From assembly GCF_023656545.1 (NCBI RefSeq), contig NZ_JAMOKF010000005.1, positions 1-64,000 of the forward strand: 64,000 nt of DNA, in the 5' to 3' direction. The notes under the pieces are model-generated. The model did no database searches, was not told where the DNA came from, and worked only from the letters and a program-made list of their open reading frames with translations. Positions 51,769 to 62,928 of this stretch are shown one piece after another. How positions within the stretch are numbered: the first letter of the stretch is position 1; every line of letters begins with the position of its first letter. The translations under genes and the position numbers were made by a program. This DNA is from Micromonospora phytophila (GTDB lineage Bacteria; Actinomycetota; Actinomycetes; Mycobacteriales; Micromonosporaceae).

Positions 51769-53390
51769 CGCGGGCCGACGAATTCATCCGGGCGGGCGAG
51801 TGCGGCGACCTTCACCGGGTCCAGGGAGAGCGCCGGCAGACGTGGTGACCCCGTCGGAACCTTGGCGGGAAGCCCCTCGAGCTGGACGAAGCTGGGCTCC
51901 GCCTCGTGACCGAGCCACGCCCAAAGGACGCGTGCCCACCTCGGCATGATGGGGTAGGTGAGCAGCGACGTCACTTTGCACCACCAGTACGGCTCCCGAT
52001 CGGCGAGCCCGTCCCCACCGGTGGTGCACCACTCGTGCACGAGCTTGGCGGCGACGGCCAGGTCGAAACTCCCAGGGGCCAGCGAGTCGTTGAAGGGGAC
52101 GACGAGCCGTCGTACCGCCGCGGCTCCGGCCGCGCTCAGCGGCAGGAGTCCGGACGACGTCGCCAACCGTGCCGCCGCCTCCCGGGTCCGCTTCTCCACC
52201 ACCGACTCCAGCGTCTCCCGCACGTAGCGCAACAGGTCACTGAGGCGCAGGTCGCTGTCCGAGGAACTGGGACTGATCGTGGCAAGGTACATGCGCAGGG
52301 CGTCGACCGAGAGACCTGACCGGACGTAGTCGTGCGCCCAGATCGCGTGCCGTCGACTGGTGCTGAACTTCTCGCCGTCCAGCAGCATGTACCGGGTGAT
52401 GATGTGGTGGTCGAAGGGCTCCCAGTCGCTTTCCTTGTCCATCAGGGCGATGTGGAACATCCACGGCAGGACCGCGTCGTAGCCGCCCGTGGTGATCTTG
52501 ACGACTGGGCTGTGCTGGGAGAAGGGATCCGGCAGCCCGCTGATCCTGCGGAATTCCTCGGCGACGGCGTTCATGGAGACGTGCGCGCCGATCGCGTAGC
52601 TGTTGTGCACGACGGCGTCACCGAGGTCGCCGACCTGCCAGGGGACTCCCCAGCCGAGGGGGTGCGTCAGCGGCAGGCGGGTGCCGTTCCAGCGGACATA
52701 GTCCAGGTACAGGTGGTGATACGCGGCCGGGAAGCGGGTAGCGATGTTGTCCATGGTGAAGACGTCCCCGGCGTCCAGCGTCGCCGCACCCGTCTTCGCC
52801 CAGGTCAGTTCCCCGTCCTCAGCGAGGCGGGGACGGGGATTCACCAGTTGCGTGACGTCGAACCAGAGGCCGCACTCCTCGCAGCAGGCTCCGGCGGCGT
52901 CGGCCGCGCAGCGGGGACAGTTGCCCAGGACGAAACCACCGACAAGGAACTGGCCGGTGGCGGCGCCCCGCGCGTACCGGGCACGCGAGTACTGAATCCG
53001 CCCCCGTCGCTCCAGGAACCGCGCGATCCGGTGGCTGCTCTCCGCGTACCGGAGCGCTCGATCCGGTGCGTGGGTGTTGAAGAAGGAATCCTGCGGCATG
53101 TCAAGGCCGGTCAATGTCTCCGCGGCAAGATCGTGGTAGAACGCCGCGATCCGTTCCGGCGCCGTTCCCTGCTGTCGGGCCGCGAGCAGGACGTACGACT
53201 CGCGGGCGTCGGTGGTCGACACGCGGCGGACGCGGTGGCCAAGCATTTCGAGGTGGCGCGCGACCACATCGGCGTTCAACAACGGGCCGGAGATGTGACC
53301 GAGATGCAGCGGCCCGTTCGGAGTGTGGTACGTGGAACTGACCAGATGATCTATCGGCGCAGGCAAGCTTACAATGGACGCTCGGCTCAA
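51765..53390 (-). CDS. Methionyl-tRNA-synthetase-like protein, hydrazine synthetase component
   Basis: A 541-residue class I synthetase homologue. Residues 29-32 are the HIGH-type HLGH, the zinc knuckle uses Cys158, Cys161, Cys170 and Cys173 (CPRC...CEEC), and KFSTS (341-345) replaces KMSKS. It is shorter than, and divergent from, housekeeping MetG and sits in a biosynthetic operon, overlapping the N-hydroxylase gene by 4 nt. In hydrazine synthetases this domain adenylates an amino acid (glycine in Spb40) and esterifies it to an N-hydroxy amine. The start is TTG 53390, after a GGGGGA site. Confidence 0.88.
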   Translation of the reverse strand: MSRASIVSLPAPIDHLVSSTYHTPNGPLHLGHISGPLLNADVVARHLEMLGHRVRRVSTTDARESYVLLAARQQGTAPERIAAFYHDLAAETLTGLDMPQDSFFNTHAPDRALRYAESSHRIARFLERRGRIQYSRARYARGAATGQFLVGGFVLGNCPRCAADAAGACCEECGLWFDVTQLVNPRPRLAEDGELTWAKTGAATLDAGDVFTMDNIATRFPAAYHHLYLDYVRWNGTRLPLTHPLGWGVPWQVGDLGDAVVHNSYAIGAHVSMNAVAEEFRRISGLPDPFSQHSPVVKITTGGYDAVLPWMFHIALMDKESDWEPFDHHIITRYMLLDGEKFSTSRRHAIWAHDYVRSGLSVDALRMYLATISPSSSDSDLRLSDLLRYVRETLESVVEKRTREAAARLATSSGLLPLSAAGAAAVRRLVVPFNDSLAPGSFDLAVAAKLVHEWCTTGGDGLADREPYWWCKVTSLLTYPIMPRWARVLWAWLGHEAEPSFVQLEGLPAKVPTGSPRLPALSLDPVKVAALARPDEFVGPR

Positions 53391-53746
53391 CTCATCCCCC
53401 GTGATAGAAGTCGTCCGTGCGATTGAATTTATAGCAGGAGATCACTTTGCGTGGTCAACGCAAGTCTCGCATGGTGGGAGTCGCACAGCATGTCCAACCA
53501 CATTGAGCAGGGCATATGTCCGGCACATTTCGGCTTCCTGTCGCTTGGTTCGTGCTGGACGAAGCGGGACCAAGCCCCCGCTGCGACTCGCAAGTCCCGT
53601 CCATTGGGACAACGATTGTGCCGGACATTGATCCTGTGTCACGGTCCGGACCGGTGATCCGGAAGAGGCCCTCTTCTCTCCAGCGTGCGTCCGAACATGA
53701 CGCTTGAGGGGGCTTGGCCGGATTCATTCAACGGGGGTAATGGCAC
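53391..53746. promoter_or_regulatory. Divergent promoter region of the biosynthetic cluster
   Basis: A 356-base spacer between the 11-gene minus-strand operon and the GNAT-PKS plus-strand operon. It contains the interrupted palindrome ACTTTGCGT-ggtca-ACGCAAGT (53444-53465), about 55 nt upstream of the MetRS-like start, and a GAAGAG/CTCTTC hairpin (53662-53676) on the PKS side. Local GC content is lower than in the flanking genes. It is the natural place for a cluster regulator to bind. Confidence 0.6.
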
Positions 53747-54295
53747 ATGGAAATCAAGACCCATCGCCTCGAACTGGTTCCGTGGAACGCGGAACTGGCC
53801 AGCGACTTCGTGGCACTCGTGCAAAATCCCGATGTCATCAGATTCGGCTACGGGACACCACCGACCGCAGGCGCGGCGCTCGCCCAACTGAGCGAGATGG
53901 TCCAGGAGTGGGAAACCAACGGCTTCGGCGCGTACGCGATCCGGGACCGCGAGACCGGCGTCATCGGCGGCTACACCGGCGTGCACGTGCCGCGTACGCT
54001 TCCCGACCTCTTTCCTGCGCTGGAGGTCGGCGTTCGGGTGATTCCCAAGTGGTGGAAGCGTGGGGTGGCGTTCGAGGCCATCGCGCCGGTCATCGACCTC
54101 GGCTTCGAGGTGCTGAACGCCCAGCGCCTGGTGGGCGTGTTCCTGCCGGCGAACAAGGGGGCCCGCACCATCAACGCGGGAGTGGGCATGACGTTCCGCC
54201 AGCATGCCCTGCACCCGCGGACGGCCATGCCGCTCGAGGTGCACGAGGTGACCCGGGACGGCTGGACCGAGGCGAGATCGCAGCTGGGCCTGTGA
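53747..54295 (+). CDS. GNAT N-acetyltransferase next to the PKS
   Basis: A 182-residue RimJ/RimL-like acetyltransferase: it opens [20 protein letters not shown], with the acetyl-CoA region [35 protein letters not shown] and the following [15 protein letters not shown]. It is the first gene of the plus-strand unit, 52 nt before the PKS. It may acetylate an amine or hydrazine of the product, either as self-protection or tailoring. The start is ATG 53747. Confidence 0.82.
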   Translation: MEIKTHRLELVPWNAELASDFVALVQNPDVIRFGYGTPPTAGAALAQLSEMVQEWETNGFGAYAIRDRETGVIGGYTGVHVPRTLPDLFPALEVGVRVIPKWWKRGVAFEAIAPVIDLGFEVLNAQRLVGVFLPANKGARTINAGVGMTFRQHALHPRTAMPLEVHEVTRDGWTEARSQLGL

Positions 54296-54347
54296 CCGGT
54301 GGTCGAGAGCCGGCGGAGCGCACCTTCGGGGCCACGCGGAGGCGGCG

Positions 54348-57300
54348 GTGCCGATCCTCGACCGACTGACGAGTGACGGTCCAGGTCCGTCCCCTGCCGA
54401 GCCACGACGAGAGGACGAGACGGTGACGGGCGAACACCACCCCGTCGAGGGTGCCATCGCGGTTGTGGGCATGGCGTGCAGACTCCCGGGGGCACCGGAC
54501 GTCGACAGCTTCTGGAGACTCCTCCGTACCGGAGGCAGCGCCATCACCACCGTCCCCGCCTCGCGGTGGGACGCAGACCGTTTCCACTCCACGGACCCCG
54601 CCGTCCCGGGCCGCACGGTCAGCCGCTGGGGCGGGTTCATCGACGGTGTCGAGGACTTCGACGCGGCGTTCTTCCGGATGTCTCCCCAGGAGGCGGCGGC
54701 GACGGATCCTCAACAGCGGCTCATGCTCGAACTGGCCTGGGAGGCCGTCGAAGCCGCAGGCATCGGGCCGGGCCGACTGCGCGGCGTCCGGGGCGCCGTC
54801 TTCGTCGGCGCCATCGCCGCCGGGTACGAGACGCTGCTCCATCAGCGGGATGTGACGGAGATCAGCACCAAGGCGTTCACCGGCCTGCAACGTGGGTTGA
54901 TCGCCAACCGGGTGTCCCGCGCCCTGGGCCTGACCGGCGCGAGCCTCACCGTCGACGCGGGACAGGCGTCGTCGCTGGTGGCGGTGCACCTCGCCTGCGA
55001 AAGCCTGCTGTCCGGCCAGGCCGAGGTGGCGCTGGCCGGCGGGGTGCACCTCAACCTGGTCCCCGAAGCGTACGTGCGGGCCTCCCAGTTCGGCGTGCTC
55101 TCCCCCGACGGCCGGTGCCACACCTTCGACGCCCGCGCCAACGGCTTTGTACCCGGCGAGGGCGCCGCCCTGGTGGTGCTGAAGCCACTCTCCGCCGCGC
55201 TCGCCGACGAAGACGACATCGTCTGCGTGATCCTCGGTTCGGCAACCAACAACGACGGGGCGACCGAGGCGGTCGGCGTCCCGAGCGTGGCGGGACAGCA
55301 GGCGGTCATCATCCGTGCCCTGCGCGCCGCGGGCCTTACTCCCCGCGACGTCCAGTACGTCGAACTTCACGGCACCGGAACGCCACAGGGCGACGCGGTG
55401 GAGGGTGCGGCGCTCGACGCGGTCTTCGGCGACGACGACCGCCGTACGGACCCCCTCCGGGTCGGCTCGGTGAAGACCAACATCGGACACCTGGAGGCAG
55501 CGGCCGGCCTCGCCGGTCTCCTCAAGGCGGCGCTGAGCATCCGGCACGGAGAGCTGCCCCCGAGCCTCAACTTCCGCTCGTACCAGCCGATGCTGGGTGA
55601 GCGACGGTCGTACGCGATCCAGCGGCACCTCGGGCCGTGGCCCCGTCCGCACGACCGACGGGTCGCCGGGGTCAGCTCCTTCGGCGTGGGTGGCACAAAC
55701 TGTCACCTGCTGCTCGCTGCGGCACCACTGCCTACCCGCTTGGAGAGACCGGCGGGACAGCCCCAGGCCGACGCGTACGGGTGGGTGCTCTCCGCCCGGA
55801 ACGCGACAGCGTTGCGAGACCAGGCGGGCAGACTGCTCGCCCAACTGCCGGCGGACGCCAACCCCGTCGACATCGCGTTCTCCCTCGCCACCACGCGGGA
55901 CACGATGGAACACCGCGGCGTCGTCGTCGGCCGGGACCACGCGAGTCTGATGTCCGGCCTGTCCGCCCTGGCGGCGGGCCAACCCGCGGCGAACGCGGTC
56001 GTCGGAGCCGGCCCGCCGACCGTCCGGACGGTCTTCGTCTTTCCCGGCCAGGGTTCGCAGTGGCGGGGGATGGCGCAGGGCCTGCTGCGCGCGTCCGACG
56101 TATTCCGGGCCGCGATCGACGAGTGCGATCGGGCGTTGCAACCGTTCACCGACTGGCGCCTCACCGAAGTCCTGCGCGGGACCCCCGGTGCCGCCCCGTT
56201 GACGCGCGTCGACGTCGTTCAGCCAGCCTTGTTCGCCGTGATGGTGGCACTGGCTGCGCTGTGGCAGTCACACGGCGTACAGCCGGATGCCGTGGTCGGG
56301 CACTCACAGGGCGAGATCGCCGCGGCGCACGTCGCCGGGGCCCTCTCGCTGCCGGACGCGGCGCGGACGGTGGCCCTGCGCAGCCGTGCCCTCACGCGAC
56401 TCGCCAGCACCGGGGGGATGATCTCCGTCGCCCTGCCGCCCGCGGACGTGGCACCCTACCTATCGGGTGGTGGTGACAGCCTCTCCATCGCGGTCGTGAA
56501 CAGCCCGTCCTCGACCGTCGTCGGAGGCAGTGGGGCGCACCTGGCCCAGTTGCGGCGGATTCTGGACCGCGACGGCGTACGCAGCCGGACGATCGACGTC
56601 GACTACGCGTCGCACGGGCCGCAGGTGGACCTGCTGCGCGACGAGATCCTGGCCGCGCTCGCCGGGATCGAGCCTCGGCCGGCCCGCGTCCCGTTCCACT
56701 CCGGCCTGGCCGGCGAGCTCGTCGACGGCGGCTCGCTGAATGCCGGGTACTGGTACCGGAACCTCCGCGAGACCGTCCGTTTCCACGATGCCACCCGTGG
56801 CCTCCTCGAAGCCGGCCATGACCTGTTCATCGAGGTCAGCCCGCACCCGGTTCTGATGACGGCGGTCACCGAGACGATCGAGGACCTGTCCGGGGGCCAG
56901 CCCCTCGTGGCGGAGCACCAGGTGGTGGGAACACTGCGCCGCGACGAGGGTGACCTGGACCGGTTCCTGCGGAGCCTGGCCGAGGCGTTCATCCGGGGTG
57001 CCCCCGTGGACTGGACGGCCTCCTTTGCCGGGACCGGCGCGCGCCGGGTGGCCTTGCCGACCTACGCCTTCCAGCGGCGGCGTCACTGGATCGGTGGCGT
57101 GGCGCGTACCGCAGCGACAGCTGAGGAGTTCGTCGGGCCGGCAGCCACTACGAGCGGACCGGCGAGCGCGGAGCCCGCCGGCGGTCTGACGGACGAGGCG
57201 GCAGCGCTGGACCTGGTCCGCCGCCACCTCGCCGCGCTGCTCGGCCACCAACATCCCGACGAGATCGACTCCCGGGTCGCCTTCCGGGACCTCGGTCTGG

Positions 57301-60300
57301 ACTCCGCGCTCTCGGTCCAACTGCGCAGCCGACTGAGCGGGCAGACCGGCATCCCGCTGCCGGCCAGTGAACTGTTCGACCATCCGACGCCGGCGGCCGT
57401 GGCCCGGCACCTGTGGCGGCTGTCCACGAAAGAGCGACAACCAGTCGAGCAGCGCCGGACAGCGGACCCTGACGTCATCGGCGAGCCGATCGCCATCGTC
57501 GCCATGGCGTGCCGGTTCCCCGGGGGAGTACGGGGACCCGAGGACCTGTGGGAACTGGTCGTCGACGGACGAGACGGTACGTCCGGCTTCCCGCACGACC
57601 GCGGCTGGGACCTCGAGCGGCTACACGACCCGGATCCCCAGGCCACCGGCACGACGTATGCGCGGGGCGGCGGCTTCCTCCGGGACGTCGCACGGTTCGA
57701 CGCGGCCTTGTTCGGGATAAGCCCGCGCGAAGCGCTGACAATGGATCCGCAGCAGCGAGTCCTGCTGGAGGTCGCCTGGGAGACCTTCGAGCGGGCCGGC
57801 ATCGATCCCACCTCGCTGGGCGGCAGCCGGACGGCGGTCTTCGTCGGCGCGATGCCTTCCGACTACGGTCCCCGGCTGCACGAGGCGCCGCCGGAGCTGG
57901 AAGGCCGCATGCTGACCGGCATCGCCCCCAGTGTCCTGGCGGGGCGACTCGCCTACGTGTTCGGCCTCGAGGGTGCCGCCCTCACCGTCGACACCGCCTG
58001 CTCCTCGTCCCTGGTCGCGCTGCACCTCGCCACCCAGGCGCTCCGTCGCGGCGAGTGTGACCTGGCGCTGGCCGGAGGCGTCACGATAATGGCCACGCCT
58101 GGCATGTACCTCGACTTCAGCCGGCAACGCGGACTGGCGCCGGACGCCCGCTGCAAGCCGTTCTCCGCCCACGCGGACGGCACCGCATGGGCCGAGGGGG
58201 CGGGCCTGCTCCTGGTGGAACGGCTCTCGGACGCGCAGCGTCACGGGCATCCGATCCTGGCCGTCGTGGGCGGCAGTGCGATCAACCAGGACGGTGCCAG
58301 CAACGGCCTCACCGCACCCAGTGGACCGGCCCAGGAACGGGTGATCCGCGCGGCCCTGGCGGACGCCAATCTGCGTCCCGACGGCGTGGATCTGGTCGAG
58401 GCACACGGCACTGGAACGGTCCTGGGCGACCCGATCGAGGCGCGGGCCGTACTCGAGACATACGGACGTGGCAGAGCGGCGGACCGGCCGCTCTGGCTCG
58501 GCTCCCTCAAGTCGAACATCGGGCACGCCCAGGCTGCGGCCGGCGTGGGTGGCGTGATCAAGGCCGTGCTGGCGCTCCGACACGGCGTCCTCCCCCGGTC
58601 CCTGCACAGCGAGACCCCGTCACCGGAGATCGACTGGGACAGCGGGAACACCCGACTCCTGCACCGCAACCAACCCTGGGAGCCGGGGCGCGGAACCCGC
58701 CGGGCCGCCGTCTCATCCTTCGGCATCAGCGGAACCAACGCTCACGTCATCATCGAGGAGCCGCCGCCCGCCGGCGAGATCCCGTCGGAGCCCGAGTCCG
58801 TAGCGTCGACCCTCGTGGCATGGCCACTGTCCGCCATGGGCGCGGAAGCACTCCGCGCCCAGGCCGGGCGCCTGCTCCACCACCTGACGCAGATTCCTCA
58901 CGCCCGGACGGCCGACATCGGCCACTCCCTCGCGACCGGTCGGACACTCTTCGACCACCGTGCCGTGGTGCTGGCCGAGACCCGGAGCGGGTTCGCCGAG
59001 GCGCTGCGGTCGATGGTGCACGGCCGCCCGGCGGACGACACGTTCCAGGCAGTCGCCCGGCCAGGGCGGCTCGCCTTCCTCTTCACCGGCCAGGGAAGCC
59101 AGTGGCCCGGGATGGGGCGCGAGCTGTCTGCCTCGTACCCGGCCTTCGCCACCGCGCTGGATGAGGTCTGCGCCGAGCTGGACCCACACCTGGCGCGCCC
59201 GTTGCGCAGCGTGATGTTCGCGACCGGCGACGACCCGCTCGCCGCGCTGCTCGACCGCACCGAATGGACGCAGCCCGCCATCTTCGCACTGGAGGTGGCT
59301 CTGTTCCGGCTGGTCCAGCAGTGGGGCCTCAGTCCGGATCTGGTCGCGGGCCACTCGATCGGCGAACTGAGCGCCGCCCACGTCGCCGGGGTGCTCTCCC
59401 TGCCCGACGCCTGTGTGCTGGTCGCGGCTCGCGCCCGGTTGATGGGTGAACTGCCGGCCGGCGGCGCAATGGTCGCGCTGGATGCCAGCGAGGCGGAGGC
59501 GGAGGAGCTGCTGCACCGCCAAACGAGCGCCTCGGTCGCCGCGGTCAACGGACCCGGCGCCGTCGTCGTGTCCGGTGCCGAGCAGCCCGTGCTGGACATC
59601 GCCGGGCGGTGGCGGGCCGGGGGCCGCCGGGCCCGGCGGCTAGCTGTCAGCCATGCCTTCCACTCGCCGCTGATGGAACCCATGCTCACGGAGTACGCGC
59701 GGGTGGCGCGATCCCTGACCTACCGCCCGGCGACGATTCCGCTCGTCTCCGGGCTGACCGGGCGGACGGCCGAGCCGGACGAACTGTCGGCCGCGGAGTA
59801 CTGGGTACGTCAGGTCCGTGAACCCGTCCGCTTCGCCTCCGCCGTACGCAGTTTGCACGAGGAGGGGGTCCGCCGCTGGCTGGAGCTGGGCCCGGACGCC
59901 GTGCTCACCGCACTGGCCAGCCGGTGCGTCCCGGGCGACGACCTGGTTCTGGTGCCCGCCCTCCGCCGGGGCCGCCCAGCGGCAGCGGCGCTACTTGGCG
60001 CGCTGGCTCAACTGCACGTGCACGGCACCACGGTGCGGTGGGCGGAGGTGCTGGCGGGGCCGGGCGTACGGCGTGTATCCCTGCCCACGTACCCGTTCCA
60101 GGGCCGGACCTTCTGGCTCGACGCCGCCCCGCCCCGCCGCCCCGCCGCTCCCGGCTCAGGGCGGAGCCCGCTGGTCGACACCAGCCTGGACCTTCCCGAC
60201 GGGGACGGCCTGGTGCTCGCCGTGCGGCTGTCGGCGCAGTCCCACCCCTGGCTCGCCGACCACCTCGTGCACGATCTTCCGGTGCTGCCCGCCGCGGCGT

Positions 60301-62759
60301 ACCTCGAATGGGCCGCGCACGCGGCCGCGGCCGTCAACTGTCCGACCGTCGAGTCCGTCACGCTCGATACTCCCCTCGTGCTGACCCCCGGTGAAGCGAT
60401 CGACGTGCGAGTGACAGTGGGACCGCGGGACGGCGCCGGGCGGCGGTCGTTGGCGGTCCGGTCCCGCCCGTCCGGCGGTGCGGCCACCAGCGGATGGCAA
60501 CGGCACGCCACGGGATCCCTGCGGGAGGACCTCCCCGCGCCGCCGACCGCTGCGGACCCGCATCGCGCCTCGTCCGTCCCGGCCTCGCCGGGGGCGGCGA
60601 CGGTCGGCGCGGAGGAACTGTACGAACGACTGGCCGAGCTCGGTGTGCGGTGTGGGCCCGCCTTCACCGTGGTGACCGGTGCCGAGGTGTGCGGCGACAC
60701 GGCCACCACCCTGATCCGTCAGGCGTCGAGCACAGCAGGGCCCGCGCAAGAGGCGTTCCAGTCACCCCTGGCAGCGGTGGAGGCGGCGCTGCACGTCCTG
60801 CGCGCCACCCTGCCCGACTCCGCCGGCCCCCAGCTGCCGACAGAGTTCCGGGGCCTGCGGATCACCCGGCCCGGGGCCGCTGTCGCCGCCGCCCAGACGG
60901 TGGTGCGCGGGCGCGCACCGGGGGCGCTGGTCGTCGGGCTGACCCTGTGGGACCCGCACGACCAGGTGGTCGCCTCCGTCGACGCGGTGGTGCTGCGGCC
61001 CGAGCCCATCACGGCTCGGACTGCGAGGCCCGGCGGCACTCGGGACATCATGCTCCGGCTCACCTGGCCCCGGATGCCCGCCCCCGAACGACGGATCCCC
61101 ACCCGGCGGGTCGACGTGCTCGGCACGGACGCCCTCGGGCTGGCCGACCTGCTGCGGGCAGCCGGTGCCGACGTCGGGCAGCTTCAGCTGTCTCTGGACC
61201 GTGACCCCCACACCGTCCTGATCAGCCCGGAGGACTCCGGCTGGTCGGCACCGGCCGCTCTGCTGGCGGTCGTCGCCTCCGACGACGTCGACCTGTCGGA
61301 GGCGGTCCGAACGGCCACCGAGCGCGCCCTGCTGCTCGTCCGGCGGTTCCTGGCGGACCGACGGCTCGCCGACACCCGGCTCGTGCTGGTCACCCGAGCA
61401 GCCGTGGCCGCCGTACCGGGCGAGCACGTGCGGGACCTCGCAGCTGCCGCTGCCTGGGGCCTGATCCGCAGCGCGCAGAGCGAGCACCCTGGACGGATAT
61501 TCGTCGTCGACGCGGACGACGCGCGATCGGCCGCTGACGGCGTGTTGGCGGCGGTGACCGGAGCCGAGCCGCAGCTCGCGGTACGGGGCGGCGTGCTGCT
61601 TCGGCCCCGTCTCGCTCCCTGGGTCGACGCGAGTGTCGGCGTACCGGGAGCCGGCATGGATCCGACGGGCACGGCGCTCATCACCGGCGGCACCGGCGCG
61701 CTGGGCCGGCTGGTCGCCCGGCACCTGGTCCAGCGGTACGGCCTACGTCATCTGCTGCTGCTCAGCCGCGGTAGCGGGTCGAACAGCGCAGAACCGCGTG
61801 ACCTCACGGATCTCGGCACGTCGGTGACCGTGGTGCGGTGCGACGTGGCGGACCGGGCGCAACTGGCGCGGGTGCTGCGCGACATCCCGCCGGAGCGGCC
61901 GCTGACCGCCGTGGTGCACGCTGCCGGCACCATCGACGACGGCGCGATCACCCGACTCACACCGCAACGACTCGCGCACGTGCTACGGGCGAAGGTGACC
62001 GGCGCCCTGAACCTCTACGAACTGACCAGAGACCTGAAACCGGCACAGTTCGTGCTGTTCTCGTCCGTCATCGCGCTGCTCGGCGGGCCGGGGCAGGCGA
62101 ACTACGCGGCCGCCAACGCGTTCCTCGACGGCTTCGCATCCTGGGGGCGGGCGCAGGGGTTTCCCGCGCTCTCCCTCAACTGGGGACTGTGGGATCTGCC
62201 CGACGGACTCGCGGCGGGACTGACCGAACGCGACCGGGAACGCATGGCGGGCATCGGGCTCGCGCCGATGGACGAGCGGCAGGGCCTGGACTTCCTCGAT
62301 GCCGCTCTCCGGGCCACCGACGCCTGCCTCACGCCGGTCGCGCTGAACCGCCGAGCGCTGCACGACAAGCAGGGGCGGCTGCCGGTCGTACTCCATGACC
62401 TCACCGTGCGGACCTCACCCTTACCGTCTCCAGGCGGCCCCGACCGGGACCGCCCACTGCGGGAACGCCTCCCGGGAATCCCCCCTGCGGAGCGCTACCA
62501 GGAAATCCTCACTTGCATCCGGGAACAGGTGGACGCGGTGCTGGGCTGCACGTCATCGGAACCGCTGGATCCCGAACTGCAGCTCTGGGAGTCCGGGTTG
62601 GACTCGCTGTCGGCCCTCCAACTCGCTGCCAGACTGACCGACGCCCTCGGACTGGGGATACCCGCTCTGGCGCTGTTCGACGATCCGACGCCGCACGCCC
62701 TGGCCGCCCGGGTGCTGGAACAGTTGGCCGAGGTTATCGATGCGGGAGGAGCCGCGTGA
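54348..62759 (+). CDS. Type I modular PKS: KSQ-AT-ACP-KS-AT-DH-KR-ACP
   Basis: A 2803-residue PKS with a loading and one extension module. Loading: KSQ (about 34-455; Gln206 replaces Cys in VDAGQASS), AT (Ser653 in GHSQGE; YASH at 753-756, a methylmalonyl signature), ACP (Ser986). Extension: KS (about 1050-1470; Cys1218 in DTACSSS), AT (Ser1670 in GHSIGE; HAFH at 1769-1772, malonyl), DH (about 1950-2215), KR (TGGTGALG, Tyr2586, IDD as in B-type) and ACP (Ser2753). The DH keeps His1972, but HxxxGxxxxP reads [10 protein letters not shown] and the second motif has Glu for Asp, so it may be inactive. No thioesterase follows. Predicted chain: 3-hydroxypentanoyl-ACP, or 2-pentenoyl if the DH works. 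GTG 54348 (after GGAGG) or GTG 54423. Confidence 0.93.
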   Translation: MPILDRLTSDGPGPSPAEPRREDETVTGEHHPVEGAIAVVGMACRLPGAPDVDSFWRLLRTGGSAITTVPASRWDADRFHSTDPAVPGRTVSRWGGFIDGVEDFDAAFFRMSPQEAAATDPQQRLMLELAWEAVEAAGIGPGRLRGVRGAVFVGAIAAGYETLLHQRDVTEISTKAFTGLQRGLIANRVSRALGLTGASLTVDAGQASSLVAVHLACESLLSGQAEVALAGGVHLNLVPEAYVRASQFGVLSPDGRCHTFDARANGFVPGEGAALVVLKPLSAALADEDDIVCVILGSATNNDGATEAVGVPSVAGQQAVIIRALRAAGLTPRDVQYVELHGTGTPQGDAVEGAALDAVFGDDDRRTDPLRVGSVKTNIGHLEAAAGLAGLLKAALSIRHGELPPSLNFRSYQPMLGERRSYAIQRHLGPWPRPHDRRVAGVSSFGVGGTNCHLLLAAAPLPTRLERPAGQPQADAYGWVLSARNATALRDQAGRLLAQLPADANPVDIAFSLATTRDTMEHRGVVVGRDHASLMSGLSALAAGQPAANAVVGAGPPTVRTVFVFPGQGSQWRGMAQGLLRASDVFRAAIDECDRALQPFTDWRLTEVLRGTPGAAPLTRVDVVQPALFAVMVALAALWQSHGVQPDAVVGHSQGEIAAAHVAGALSLPDAARTVALRSRALTRLASTGGMISVALPPADVAPYLSGGGDSLSIAVVNSPSSTVVGGSGAHLAQLRRILDRDGVRSRTIDVDYASHGPQVDLLRDEILAALAGIEPRPARVPFHSGLAGELVDGGSLNAGYWYRNLRETVRFHDATRGLLEAGHDLFIEVSPHPVLMTAVTETIEDLSGGQPLVAEHQVVGTLRRDEGDLDRFLRSLAEAFIRGAPVDWTASFAGTGARRVALPTYAFQRRRHWIGGVARTAATAEEFVGPAATTSGPASAEPAGGLTDEAAALDLVRRHLAALLGHQHPDEIDSRVAFRDLGLDSALSVQLRSRLSGQTGIPLPASELFDHPTPAAVARHLWRLSTKERQPVEQRRTADPDVIGEPIAIVAMACRFPGGVRGPEDLWELVVDGRDGTSGFPHDRGWDLERLHDPDPQATGTTYARGGGFLRDVARFDAALFGISPREALTMDPQQRVLLEVAWETFERAGIDPTSLGGSRTAVFVGAMPSDYGPRLHEAPPELEGRMLTGIAPSVLAGRLAYVFGLEGAALTVDTACSSSLVALHLATQALRRGECDLALAGGVTIMATPGMYLDFSRQRGLAPDARCKPFSAHADGTAWAEGAGLLLVERLSDAQRHGHPILAVVGGSAINQDGASNGLTAPSGPAQERVIRAALADANLRPDGVDLVEAHGTGTVLGDPIEARAVLETYGRGRAADRPLWLGSLKSNIGHAQAAAGVGGVIKAVLALRHGVLPRSLHSETPSPEIDWDSGNTRLLHRNQPWEPGRGTRRAAVSSFGISGTNAHVIIEEPPPAGEIPSEPESVASTLVAWPLSAMGAEALRAQAGRLLHHLTQIPHARTADIGHSLATGRTLFDHRAVVLAETRSGFAEALRSMVHGRPADDTFQAVARPGRLAFLFTGQGSQWPGMGRELSASYPAFATALDEVCAELDPHLARPLRSVMFATGDDPLAALLDRTEWTQPAIFALEVALFRLVQQWGLSPDLVAGHSIGELSAAHVAGVLSLPDACVLVAARARLMGELPAGGAMVALDASEAEAEELLHRQTSASVAAVNGPGAVVVSGAEQPVLDIAGRWRAGGRRARRLAVSHAFHSPLMEPMLTEYARVARSLTYRPATIPLVSGLTGRTAEPDELSAAEYWVRQVREPVRFASAVRSLHEEGVRRWLELGPDAVLTALASRCVPGDDLVLVPALRRGRPAAAALLGALAQLHVHGTTVRWAEVLAGPGVRRVSLPTYPFQGRTFWLDAAPPRRPAAPGSGRSPLVDTSLDLPDGDGLVLAVRLSAQSHPWLADHLVHDLPVLPAAAYLEWAAHAAAAVNCPTVESVTLDTPLVLTPGEAIDVRVTVGPRDGAGRRSLAVRSRPSGGAATSGWQRHATGSLREDLPAPPTAADPHRASSVPASPGAATVGAEELYERLAELGVRCGPAFTVVTGAEVCGDTATTLIRQASSTAGPAQEAFQSPLAAVEAALHVLRATLPDSAGPQLPTEFRGLRITRPGAAVAAAQTVVRGRAPGALVVGLTLWDPHDQVVASVDAVVLRPEPITARTARPGGTRDIMLRLTWPRMPAPERRIPTRRVDVLGTDALGLADLLRAAGADVGQLQLSLDRDPHTVLISPEDSGWSAPAALLAVVASDDVDLSEAVRTATERALLLVRRFLADRRLADTRLVLVTRAAVAAVPGEHVRDLAAAAAWGLIRSAQSEHPGRIFVVDADDARSAADGVLAAVTGAEPQLAVRGGVLLRPRLAPWVDASVGVPGAGMDPTGTALITGGTGALGRLVARHLVQRYGLRHLLLLSRGSGSNSAEPRDLTDLGTSVTVVRCDVADRAQLARVLRDIPPERPLTAVVHAAGTIDDGAITRLTPQRLAHVLRAKVTGALNLYELTRDLKPAQFVLFSSVIALLGGPGQANYAAANAFLDGFASWGRAQGFPALSLNWGLWDLPDGLAAGLTERDRERMAGIGLAPMDERQGLDFLDAALRATDACLTPVALNRRALHDKQGRLPVVLHDLTVRTSPLPSPGGPDRDRPLRERLPGIPPAERYQEILTCIREQVDAVLGCTSSEPLDPELQLWESGLDSLSALQLAARLTDALGLGIPALALFDDPTPHALAARVLEQLAEVIDAGGAA

Positions 62760-62928
62760 CGCTCAGGCGTGAGCCTGCCGAAGCGCGGCGGTGATTGTCG
62801 AGGCGAGGGCTCGGCTCTAGGCTCGGACCGTCCACGTGACTGGCGCTGTGAGGTGGAGTACCACCGGGGAGCGAGTGACCGCGGTACCGTGCGCCTGGGT
62901 GCCGGGTGTGACCAGCGAGGAGTGTCGC

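Noticed and set aside
51765-53390. MetRS-like gene as the housekeeping metG or a self-resistance synthetase
   Set aside because: Operon overlap with an N-hydroxylase and a cupin and the shortened, divergent sequence fit a hydrazine synthetase component better. Resistance remains a weaker alternative.
54171-56141. A 656-codon open frame on the minus strand within the PKS
   Set aside because: Antisense shadow of the KSQ-AT region, without any domain-like sequence; long antisense frames are expected at this GC content.
54348-62759. First KS as a normal chain-extending ketosynthase
   Set aside because: The active-site Cys is Gln206 in VDAGQASS, the signature of decarboxylating loading KSQ domains.
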